Made by a program: the position numbers and the translations under genes. Positions 7,464 to 12,165 of a DNA stretch of 12,165 nt are shown here, piece by piece. Numbering within the stretch: position 1 is the first letter of the stretch; every line of letters starts with the position of its first letter. The notes under the pieces were generated by a model. That model was not told the DNA's origin and did no database searches. It was given only the letters and a program-made list of their open reading frames with translations. The DNA is from Nitrosopumilales archaeon. Its GTDB lineage: Archaea; Thermoproteota; Nitrososphaeria; Nitrososphaerales; Nitrososphaeraceae. The stretch spans positions 1 to 12,165 of the forward strand of contig WJXE01000032.1 of NCBI GenBank assembly GCA_009665115.1. The letters run 5' to 3'.

Positions 7464-7507
7464 AATAAATACCTGGTTCGAAGTAAGTGAAACTGAAATA
7501 AAAGGGG
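7464..7507 (+). promoter_or_regulatory. TATA box and Shine-Dalgarno of the coiled-coil gene
   Basis: AATAAATA (7464-7471) is followed about 26 bases later by the expected start site, and GGGG (7504-7507) lies 7 bases before ATG 7515. Confidence 0.45.
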
Positions 7508-7514
7508 AAAGAAA

Positions 7515-7892
7515 ATGAGCAAACCACTAATTCCAGGAAATGCGATTTCGTTTGTCAGGCTTCTCAGACAACACTCTGCGAAACATGCAGAGCTTGCAGA
7601 TAAACGAGTCGACAGTGCTGAGGAGCTAAAACAGACAGATCTGCGAAACACAAACCTTTTACTATCTAACTTGAACACTCAACTAATGTTTGTGTATTCA
7701 TTGGTTGATATAACAATGACATCACTTAACGACTTGGAGAATCTAATAATAGAGAAAAACGCAACAAAAGAAGAAATGGATCGATTCAAAACCGAGTTAA
7801 ATGAGAGGATTAAGGATACATTAAAACCACTGAGGGAAGCATTCGGCATAGAGGAAGGACGTCTGAAAAGAGCAGAAGATTTGTATGGTTAG
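7515..7892 (+). CDS. hypothetical helical protein, 125 aa
   Basis: I do not recognise a family. The protein is almost entirely helix-forming and charged: VRLLRQHSAKHAELADKRVD near the N-terminus, a less polar central segment (LNTQLMFVYSLVDITMTSLN, about residues 53-72), then a likely coiled coil with EEMDRFKTELNERIKDTLK and EEGRLKRAEDLYG at the end. It has no signal peptide or metal motif. The start is ATG 7515, supported by a GGGG Shine-Dalgarno at 7504-7507 (7-base spacing) and a TATA box AATAAATA at 7464-7471, which places the transcription start near 7495. It stands alone, and a small hairpin lies about 30 bases after the stop. A structural or scaffold role is conceivable but not shown. 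Confidence 0.75.
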   Translation: MSKPLIPGNAISFVRLLRQHSAKHAELADKRVDSAEELKQTDLRNTNLLLSNLNTQLMFVYSLVDITMTSLNDLENLIIEKNATKEEMDRFKTELNERIKDTLKPLREAFGIEEGRLKRAEDLYG

Positions 7893-7922
7893 TTAACATA
7901 CGGTCCATAAAATCAGTTGCAT

Positions 7923-7946
7923 TTCAAGAATACTATTTATCTTGAA
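7923..7946 (+). other. hairpin after the coiled-coil gene
   Basis: TTCAAGA (7923-7929) pairs with TCTTGAA (7940-7946) across a 10-base loop, about 30 bases after the stop at 7892. No T tract follows, so it is a weak terminator candidate or a 3'-end structure. Confidence 0.35.
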
Positions 7947-8120
7947 GTATTAATCATTAAGAGTCGTAATTATGGACAGACACACGAAGAAATAGATTAT
8001 ATTCTCGCAATCGCAATATATTTCGTCAATGTAATTTCATATGTAAATATTTAACATAGTTCTGGCCAGCAAGGCACATTTAACAAGCCTTTTATGTTTA
8101 GCAAAACAATTCAATTCTAA

Positions 8121-8126
8121 GAGAGG
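8121..8126 (+). promoter_or_regulatory. Shine-Dalgarno pointing at the ACG start
   Basis: GAGAGG followed by a 7-base spacer (TTTTCAG) and then ACG. The spacing is ideal and marks 8134 as the ancestral or present start. TATA-like sequences lie near 8044-8053 and 8091-8100. Confidence 0.55.
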
Positions 8127-8133
8127 TTTTCAG

Positions 8134-8478
8134 ACGATAAAAATTGAAAGGATATATGATTATCCAAAAGGAAGTGAGGGTTTTAGGATATTAGTAGATA
8201 GATTTTGGCCTCGTGGTTTAAGCAAAGATAAGGTAAAGGTGGATTTGTGGCAAAAAGACATCGCACCAAGTAATTCATTAAGAGTGTGGTTTGGGCATGA
8301 TGAAAAGAAATGGGATGAATTTAGACGTCGATATTTTAACGAATTAGATAAAAACACCGAATCCGTTAAGACTATACTTGATAAAGCAAGACAAGGATCA
8401 ATAACCCTGCTGTATGGTGCAAAAGAAGAAAGATTTAACAATGCAGTGGCGTTGAAAGAATATCTTGAAGCCAGTTAG
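8134..8478 (+). CDS. DUF488 (YeaO-like) family protein with ACG in place of the start codon
   Basis: The protein has full-length DUF488 signatures: IYDYPKGSEGFRILVDRFWP at the N-terminus, RGLSKDKVKVDLW, IAPSNSLRVWFGHDEKKWDE, FRRRYFNEL and the C-terminal ITLLYGAKEERFNNAVALKE. The YeaO group is about 115 residues and of uncertain biochemical role. The conserved N-terminus lies upstream of every ATG, GTG or TTG in frame; the first canonical start (GTG 8239) would remove about 35 conserved residues, including the VDRFWPRGL core. Members usually begin M-I-K-I-x-R-I-Y-D, and here that position reads ACG ATA AAA ATT. A GAGAGG Shine-Dalgarno at 8121-8126 stands 7 bases before ACG 8134, so I place the start there: 114 residues. 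It is either a rare ACG start or a T-to-C start-loss mutation (or base error). Confidence 0.88.
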   Translation, partial: TIKIERIYDYPKGSEGFRILVDRFWPRGLSKDKVKVDLWQKDIAPSNSLRVWFGHDEKKWDEFRRRYFNELDKNTESVKTILDKARQGSITLLYGAKEERFNNAVALKEYLEAS

Positions 8479-8580
8479 TGTTATCGTTGCTCATTATTGT
8501 AAACATCTGAGGGTGTTGCTGAACTGCAGCTGACCGTATTTGTTATAGTTGATGCGTCATAAGAAATACAAGACCAAACT

Positions 8581-8588
8581 CATATATG
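8581..8588 (+). promoter_or_regulatory. TATA box of the PRC-barrel-like gene (leaderless)
   Basis: CATATATG is centred 26-29 bases upstream of ATG 8614, so transcription should begin at or within a base or two of the A of the start codon. This fixes the start choice. Confidence 0.5.
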
Positions 8589-8613
8589 CTTGATATTCAT
8601 ATGTAACACTAAG

Positions 8614-8844
8614 ATGTCAGATTCACCAGTAGTTGATTGGGAAGCAATTGTCCATAAGAATGTCAGATCGAAAGATCGGGCCGATGTGGGAAATGTTGAC
8701 GCCATAGAGACAGATGCCATAGTACTCATAACTGAGGGCGCACGTGGTGAATACAGGATACCAAAATCTGAGGTCGAAGGGTTTAATGGTGCTGAGGTGT
8801 TCCTGAGATCAAATATTGCTGAGTTAAAAAAGTATAAAATCTAA
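8614..8844 (+). CDS. PRC-barrel-like / DUF2171-like small protein
   Basis: A 76-residue acidic protein, MSDSPVVDWEAIVHKNVRS then DRADVGNVDAIE, IVLITEGARGEYRIPKSEVE, GFNGAEVFL. This is the beta-rich pattern of PRC-barrel-type domains: I-G/K-x-V followed by D-x-x-D-V-G-x-V-D-A-I, then two strands and Y-x-I-P-K-S-x-V-E-G-F. Such domains are small adaptor or RNA/protein-binding modules; no specific partner is indicated. The frame is open from TTG 8590, but a TATA box at 8581-8588 centred about 28 bases before ATG 8614 indicates a leaderless transcript starting at that ATG. It has no obvious operon partner. Confidence 0.7.
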   Translation: MSDSPVVDWEAIVHKNVRSKDRADVGNVDAIETDAIVLITEGARGEYRIPKSEVEGFNGAEVFLRSNIAELKKYKI

Positions 8845-9112
8845 GCTACATATCCACAAACGCAAGTAACGTCTATATTATTTGGCACGACGGTAGACTG
8901 CAGAATAGACAAATCTTCTTGAAAACAAGTCTTAATAGTAGTACTACTAGCCTAGGGCTCATCCTCTAATATTGAAATATCGATACCGCAGGGAGCAGCT
9001 TCACAGCGAATTAAGATATACTATCAACCAAACCCTGTCAGCGTTTTGAACGGCTCGAGTAAGTTGGACTGACAAAGGCGTAGCACCTCATACTGCAACA
9101 GCTGTTGACGGT
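8845..9112. other. spacer with palindromes and a possible broken Cys-rich reading
   Basis: It contains two perfect palindromes, TAGTAGTACTACTA (8936-8949) and CAACAGCTGTTG (9096-9107). A minus-strand frame from about 9020 to a TAG at 8841-8843 is open except for a single internal TAG at 8952-8954. It reads CEAAPCGIDISILEDEP before the stop and ASSTTIKTCFQEDLSILQS and VPNNIDVTCVCGYVA after it. Four to five Cys, two as C-V-C-G, hint at a small metal-binding protein with a nonsense mutation, but the stretch is short and I do not assert a gene. Confidence 0.3.
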
Positions 9113-9256
9113 TCATTTGAGACTGCTAATTACCTTATTTTTCTTGTCGTAGTGCAGATCTATTGCATTACATTTGGCCAAGATGGTTTAACAACCTGGG
9201 TACGAAATTCAGCATTTGATCCATCGATCCTCTCTAGCTTGATTGTTATAATTCAT
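9113..9256 (-). pseudogene. small broken reading (about 48 aa) behind the protease
   Basis: Seven bases after the protease stop, on the same strand, one frame reads IITIKLERIDGSNAEF, RTQVVKPSWPNVM and then, after an apparent one-base loss near 9165 (ATGGCA to ATGCA), AIDLHYDKKNKVISSLK with TGA at 9113-9115. The candidate starts ATG 9256 and GTG 9261 are both out of register with the body, the latter separated by an in-frame TGA, so the N-terminus is also damaged. The residue pattern (alternating charged and hydrophobic, W-P, D-L-H-Y-D) is convincingly protein-like, but no family is recognised. Position suggests it was co-transcribed with the protease. A long plus-strand open frame over the same bases is treated as a shadow. 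Confidence 0.4.
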
Positions 9257-9262
9257 TTCACT

Positions 9263-10477
9263 CTATTTCCACGACTTATGACGTGAAAGTTTCCCTATTC
9301 CTTCGGCGTAGTCTTTTCTTTTACCGGCTGCGTTCATGATATCCATCTTACTAACCAAACCAGTTAGCTTTCCTTCTTGATCGCAAATAAACACTGTATC
9401 CATGCGTTTTCTACTCATATATTTTAGTCCATCATCCGCTGTGCCGTCAGTATGCATGATTATCAAATATGACTTTTGGATCATAATATCCATTACATGC
9501 ACCAAACTTCTTCTGTGTTCTGGCACCCTCCATGCATCTTTGGACGCAACCATACCAACTAGATGACCATAATCATCTATTACTGGAAATGAGTCCTTCG
9601 CAGATACACTTAAGCAATCATGTATTAGATGAGTTATAAGCATATCCTTTCTTACTGCTATAATCTGCGTATTCATGATACCGGTGAGACTAACGCCAGA
9701 TAAAATAGATGTCAGTTGATGTTGCGCTAAATATGACCGAGCACCACTATTTAAGAACCATCCTACAAGCAACAGCCATATTCCACTGATAAATGACCCA
9801 GAAATTGTGATGAGGAAGCCGAACCCCATGAATCCATAGGATATAGCTATTCCAATTCTTGCTGTGATTTTTGTAGATTTATCGTAATCGCGTTTCGATC
9901 TGAGAAGAGCTGATCTGAGTATCCTCCCACCATCTGAAGGAAACGCAGGTATGAGGTTAATTCCACCAAGTAATACGTTGACAAGTGCACCATATTGGAG
10001 TATACCTGCTACGATAATCGCTGGTATATTATCAGTATTATTAATATTATTATTGTTCGATCCTGTGGTCACATAAATCAGTAGCCATAATGATGTTGCT
10101 AATATAGCAGCAATAACAAAACTTGTTATAGGACCCACAACAGCAATTTTAAACTCTTTACGGAAATCTTTAGAGGCTTCTTCGTCTTGATCTTCAATCA
10201 CAGATACTCCTCCAAAAATAAAGAGGATTATTTCACGTACTTCAAGTCCATATCTTAGTGCAACGATGGAGTGTGCTAGTTCATGCAAAAGTACTGATAC
10301 AAGAAGAATGATTGCACCTATGATACCCATAATCCAATATACAGAAATATTCAAGCCAGGATAGATTTCAGGCATCAGCATTGTTGCGAGAGCCCAAGCT
10401 ATCAGAAAAGAGACAATGACTAATGTAAAATGTAACCTAATAGGTATTCCTTTAATTTTTGCTACTTGTAAAGACAA
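9263..10477 (-). CDS. site-2 protease family (M50) intramembrane metalloprotease with CBS domains
   Basis: A 404-residue membrane protease of the archaeal S2P-CBS type. A short cytoplasmic lead (MSLQVAKIKGIPIRLHF) opens the first helix. The zinc motif HELAH is at residues 65-69 in helix 2-3. FGG at 88-90 and the conserved VGP at 114-116 precede a further helix. The third ligand motif NLIPAFPSDGGR (174-185, Asp182) completes the active site. After the last helix (about 220-242) there are two CBS modules, at about 265-316 and 325-384, ending in a basic tail. CBS pairs in this family bind adenosine nucleotides and gate activity. The loop at 139-149 is an Asn run encoded by AAT/AAC repeats. The start is TTG 10477, with an in-frame TAA just upstream and no ATG. 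The gene is intact and divergent from the PepSY gene, with a shared palindrome between them. Confidence 0.95.
   Translation of the reverse strand: MSLQVAKIKGIPIRLHFTLVIVSFLIAWALATMLMPEIYPGLNISVYWIMGIIGAIILLVSVLLHELAHSIVALRYGLEVREIILFIFGGVSVIEDQDEEASKDFRKEFKIAVVGPITSFVIAAILATSLWLLIYVTTGSNNNNINNTDNIPAIIVAGILQYGALVNVLLGGINLIPAFPSDGGRILRSALLRSKRDYDKSTKITARIGIAISYGFMGFGFLITISGSFISGIWLLLVGWFLNSGARSYLAQHQLTSILSGVSLTGIMNTQIIAVRKDMLITHLIHDCLSVSAKDSFPVIDDYGHLVGMVASKDAWRVPEHRRSLVHVMDIMIQKSYLIIMHTDGTADDGLKYMSRKRMDTVFICDQEGKLTGLVSKMDIMNAAGKRKDYAEGIGKLSRHKSWK
10030..10055. repeat. trinucleotide repeat encoding an Asn run in the protease
   Basis: Repeats of ATT with slips (ATTATTAATATTATTATTG) encode the Asn-rich loop at residues 139-149 between two transmembrane segments. 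Slippage here would change only loop length as long as it is in threes. Confidence 0.6.
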
Positions 10478-10550
10478 TACTTATCACACATCTCAGAATG
10501 TTGTTTACATCCATGTATGCTATTTCATCTAAGGAATATTAACGACTTGA

Positions 10551-10589
10551 TTAACCTTGTGAATTAACAATGTTAACTCACTTGGTTAA
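10551..10589. promoter_or_regulatory. 39-bp imperfect inverted repeat, candidate operator shared by protease and PepSY genes
   Basis: The left arm TTAACCTTGTGAATTAAC (10551-10568) and right arm GTTAACTCACTTGGTTAA (10572-10589) are inverted copies matching at 15 of 18 positions around a 3-base centre. TTAAC half-sites also occur at 10539-10543. The right arm ends just before the TATA-like GTTTTAATT (10594-10602) of the PepSY gene; the left side lies close to a TATA-like TTAATATT (minus strand, about 10535-10542) for the protease. This geometry fits a dimeric regulator acting on both divergent promoters. The protein that binds is unknown. Confidence 0.6.
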
Positions 10590-10593
10590 GCAT

Positions 10594-10635
10594 GTTTTAA
10601 TTCAATCCTCTTACTTTGTTCTTAATTAAGAGGTG
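10594..10635 (+). promoter_or_regulatory. PepSY gene promoter and ribosome site
   Basis: TATA-like GTTTTAATT (10594-10602) predicts a start near 10624, and GAGGTG (10630-10635) is a good Shine-Dalgarno but 14 bases before ATG 10650, longer than usual. No other start codon in frame is better placed. Confidence 0.4.
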
Positions 10636-10649
10636 AAACAAAAAAAGAA

Positions 10650-11165
10650 ATGATAACTAAAAACAGAAACTTGTTGATAATTGCGGTATTAGCTGTAACT
10701 GCGTCAATAACGAGTGGAATTTTGGTCGCCACATATACGCAGCAAGAAGCAAGTGCCCAAAACCAAAACAGTACTACTAGTGCAGGTGCTGTTCCCTTGA
10801 GAAACCTGACAGGTTCAGTACAAATATTCCCAAAACTGTCGCAAATCTTGCAATCTAAAGCGAACGCTAGTCTAAGTACAGCTGCTACGAATGCTGAAAA
10901 ATCAATAGGTACTAATTCACATGCTATTTCTGCTCGCTTAGGAATAGTGAATGGATCTCTAGTATACACACTGCATGTTGTAGATGCTAGCAATAACATC
11001 CATAGAGTTATAGTAGATGCTGGAAACGGAAAGGTTTTGTCATCGCAACAAGTGCCTTTTGGAAATCAACTACTTGGTCGAGGGGGAGAACAAGGTATGT
11101 TCGTTCATCCTCGAGGTGGTACATTTACGCATCCGGGTTTCCTAAAGCATTTTGGTGGAATGTAA
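10650..11165 (+). CDS. membrane-anchored or secreted PepSY-domain protein
   Basis: A 171-residue exported protein. Residues 1-30 form a signal or anchor (basic MITKNRN, then a hydrophobic stretch LLIIAVLAVTASITSGILVA), followed by a polar Thr/Ser/Gln linker from TQQEASAQNQ that could be a cleavage region (ASA-Q). The globular part is a PepSY-type domain: an N-terminal helix around SQILQSKANASLSTAATNAE, then HAISARLGIVNGSLVYTLHV, VDASNNIHRVIVDAGNGKVL, the typical strand-strand-D-A-x-x-G-K-V-L pattern. The tail is rich in Gly, His and Phe (GMFVHPRGGTFTHPGFLKHF) and might bind metal. PepSY domains are often inhibitors of proteases or sensors in the envelope. A role with the divergent site-2 protease is an inference from position. 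A hairpin terminator follows. Confidence 0.85.
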   Translation: MITKNRNLLIIAVLAVTASITSGILVATYTQQEASAQNQNSTTSAGAVPLRNLTGSVQIFPKLSQILQSKANASLSTAATNAEKSIGTNSHAISARLGIVNGSLVYTLHVVDASNNIHRVIVDAGNGKVLSSQQVPFGNQLLGRGGEQGMFVHPRGGTFTHPGFLKHFGGM

Positions 11166-11189
11166 TGAATGGATAAGCCCAACTTCAGT

Positions 11190-11230
11190 AGCAGTATTAA
11201 GAAAAGCTAGTACTGCTTTCCCTTATTTTT
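11190..11230 (+). terminator. hairpin plus T tract after the PepSY gene
   Basis: AGCAGTATT (11190-11198) pairs with AGTACTGCT (11209-11217), including one G-T pair, over a 10-base A-rich loop. It is followed by T-rich sequence ending TTATTTTT (11223-11230). It lies 25 bases after the stop codon, the expected place for termination. Confidence 0.6.
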
Positions 11231-11308
11231 AGATTAGTTCTATCTGCATTGTCAGACTCGTGCACTGCTCTCGACATATCCTTATTCATTAAAGGATCAT
11301 GAACAAAT

Positions 11309-12165
11309 TCAGTTTATGACATTTGTAATACGCAAGGATATCTCCTTTCGTAGCCTAGGTTTACCACCTAGGTTGGATTTTTTGCAAATCTGACTATAAT
11401 CTTCCGGGTTTTTACGCAGAACCAACGATATTACTAGTTGATCTGGAAGAACTTGTCTACTATCTAATTGCTGCAAAGCTGCTTTAATTTATGAATCGGA
11501 TTGATATCATTTTTAAGATCATGCACTAATTGCCAGAAATCCATGTCTATAAATTGATGTCTATGCCGTACCAGCCGGCAGATGTATTTGGTATGAACCA
11601 AATTTGTGGTTCACCGCCTAACGTTTGATCGATTTCATATTCAATCAATAGCTTAACATAAAATATCCTACTTTTGCAAATTTATTCATGCTTATATTCT
11701 TCTCATTATCAAAAAATGGTTTTAAGAACACGTTACTATACATCCGCTGCAGCCTATCCCCCTATAGTCGCATTCGTCTGATTGTCCTTTTTCAGTATAT
11801 GTAAGCGCCGCTGTTGCCTTATCTCCTATTTGTGTGGCAATCAAAATTTCTAAGCTTCCTTTTAATCTCTAGCAACTTTACTTTTGTTGATAGCTTTAAC
11901 AAGATTTCCAAAATTATTATGTAATGAAGCAAAATTATGCTCGCTACTAGACATATGTATAATGCCGGAAGTCTGGATAAGATGGTTGGCGTATACCGGC
12001 GGTTGTTCTAAACGAATATCTTCTGGTATTATTGCGCCTGACTGCATAACAAATAATACGTTGGTTCTAAATCCTTTATACAAGTCTGTAGAACCCGCAC
12101 CTCCTATGACCATGGGGCAAAATTCGCTGTGTAATTTCGGTTCATACGATGGAGGATGGTCCTCA
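11309..12165 (-). pseudogene. C-terminal part of an unrecognised large protein, shattered by five 1-nt deletions
   Basis: The gene enters from the right edge (SYEPKLHSEFCPMVIGGAG, then LYKGFRTNVLFVMQSGAI and SSSEHNFASLHNNFGNLVKA) and its open frame stops at TAA 11862-11864. The protein continues in successive frames: GSLEILIATQIGDKATAAL up to YRG; DRLQRMYSNVFLKPFFDNEK up to KVGYFM; VKLLIEYEIDQTLGGEPQIW and FIPNTSAGWYGIDINL; IDMDFWQLVHDLKNDINPIH; finally ALQQLDSRQVLPDQLVISLV to LRITNVIN and TGA 11309-11311. The junctions fall near 11870, 11758-11762 (a run of five G), 11656, 11550 and 11489. Restoring one base at each gives 270 codons from ATG 12113, an exact multiple of three, with no in-frame stop in any segment. 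ATG 12113 is internal, since 17 more codons are open to the window edge. I cannot name the family. Confidence 0.65.
11545..11861. other. apparent spacer that is actually coding debris
   Basis: No intact gene occurs here, but on the minus strand the whole stretch is accounted for by segments 2-4 of the shattered gene above. No promoter, repeat or RNA feature is needed to explain it. Confidence 0.55.

Larger units (their letters stand above)
7118..7514. other. divergent spacer of about 400 bases between kinase and coiled-coil gene
   Basis: It holds the kinase TATA element and the downstream gene's TATA (AATAAATA, 7464-7471). A minus-strand open stretch ending at TGA 7275-7277 reads YIKGYRREMAELLHRDRIN, then TDQSNKHTSLIRSI. 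It has an internal ATG at 7352 and looks protein-like, but it is only about 35 codons long and could be chance or another broken small gene. Nothing else is supportable. Confidence 0.35.

Noticed and set aside
7471..7484. GGTTCGAAGT, resembling a tRNA T-loop
   Set aside because: No matching acceptor, D or anticodon stems could be formed around it. It lies in the 5' region of the coiled-coil gene.
9047..9286. 80-codon plus-strand open frame running into the protease 3' end
   Set aside because: It has no start codon before its last third, and the opposite strand gives a more convincing protein-like reading over the same bases.
11353..11383. Hairpin CCTAGGT/ACCTAGG followed by six T, resembling a terminator
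   Set aside because: It lies inside the last coding segment of the shattered minus-strand gene (encoding NLGGKPRL), and a better terminator follows the PepSY gene at 11190-11230.
1..12165. CRISPR array, insertion sequence, prophage or defence cassette
   Set aside because: No spaced direct repeats, no transposase signatures and no terminal inverted repeats were seen on either strand.

Overview
The window looks like a piece of an AT-rich soil ammonia-oxidising archaeon (Nitrososphaeria / Thaumarchaeota, Nitrososphaera or Nitrosocosmicus type). Evidence for this: several genes have an archaeal TATA box about 26 bp upstream of a leaderless or short-leader start. The sensor histidine kinase has the sensor-module architecture I associate with this group. 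Small VOC, DUF4242, DUF488 and PRC-barrel-like proteins are scattered among long spacers, and two membrane proteins carry Asn-run loops. This placement rests on recognition, not on a search.

Layout. 1-480: a small unknown plus-strand gene that converges on and overlaps an ArsB/NhaD-type permease. 440-2777, all minus strand: permease, a broken short reading, a four-helix membrane protein, and a DUF4242 protein with its own TATA box. 3096-3579: a decayed SIS-domain sugar isomerase-like gene on the plus strand. 3843-4460 (minus): a VOC/glyoxalase-fold protein followed by a frameshifted 70-residue protein. 4605-7117 (minus): a large multi-module sensor histidine kinase cut into three frames, followed by a frameshifted 102-residue protein. 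7515-8844 (plus): a helical unknown protein, a DUF488 protein whose start codon reads ACG, and a PRC-barrel-like protein. 9113-10477 (minus): a site-2 protease with CBS domains, followed by a small broken reading. 10650-11165 (plus): a membrane-anchored PepSY protein, divergent from the protease, with a strong palindrome between the two. 11309-12165 (minus): the C-terminal part of an unrecognised gene that can be read continuously only by crossing five frames.

The dominant theme is frame breakage. Translating the spacers in all frames shows that many are not empty: one reading frame hands over to the next as if a single base were missing, often from a short homopolymer (GG to G, CC to C, G6 to G5, A runs). 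The total lengths become exact codon multiples when those bases are restored. I count about a dozen such junctions in seven loci, while ArsB and the protease (1.2 kb each) are uninterrupted. The cause is either a cluster of recent pseudogenes with a deletion bias or uncorrected indels in the assembly. The two cannot be separated from sequence alone, but the SIS locus, with a nonsense codon and an eroded C-terminus, looks genuinely dead.

How the genes may work together: the protease/PepSY pair with its shared palindrome is the most convincing functional unit, possibly envelope sensing or regulated proteolysis. The rest looks like accessory signalling, stress and transport genes in a region losing genes. 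I did not find a CRISPR array, rRNA, tRNA, insertion sequence or defence system.
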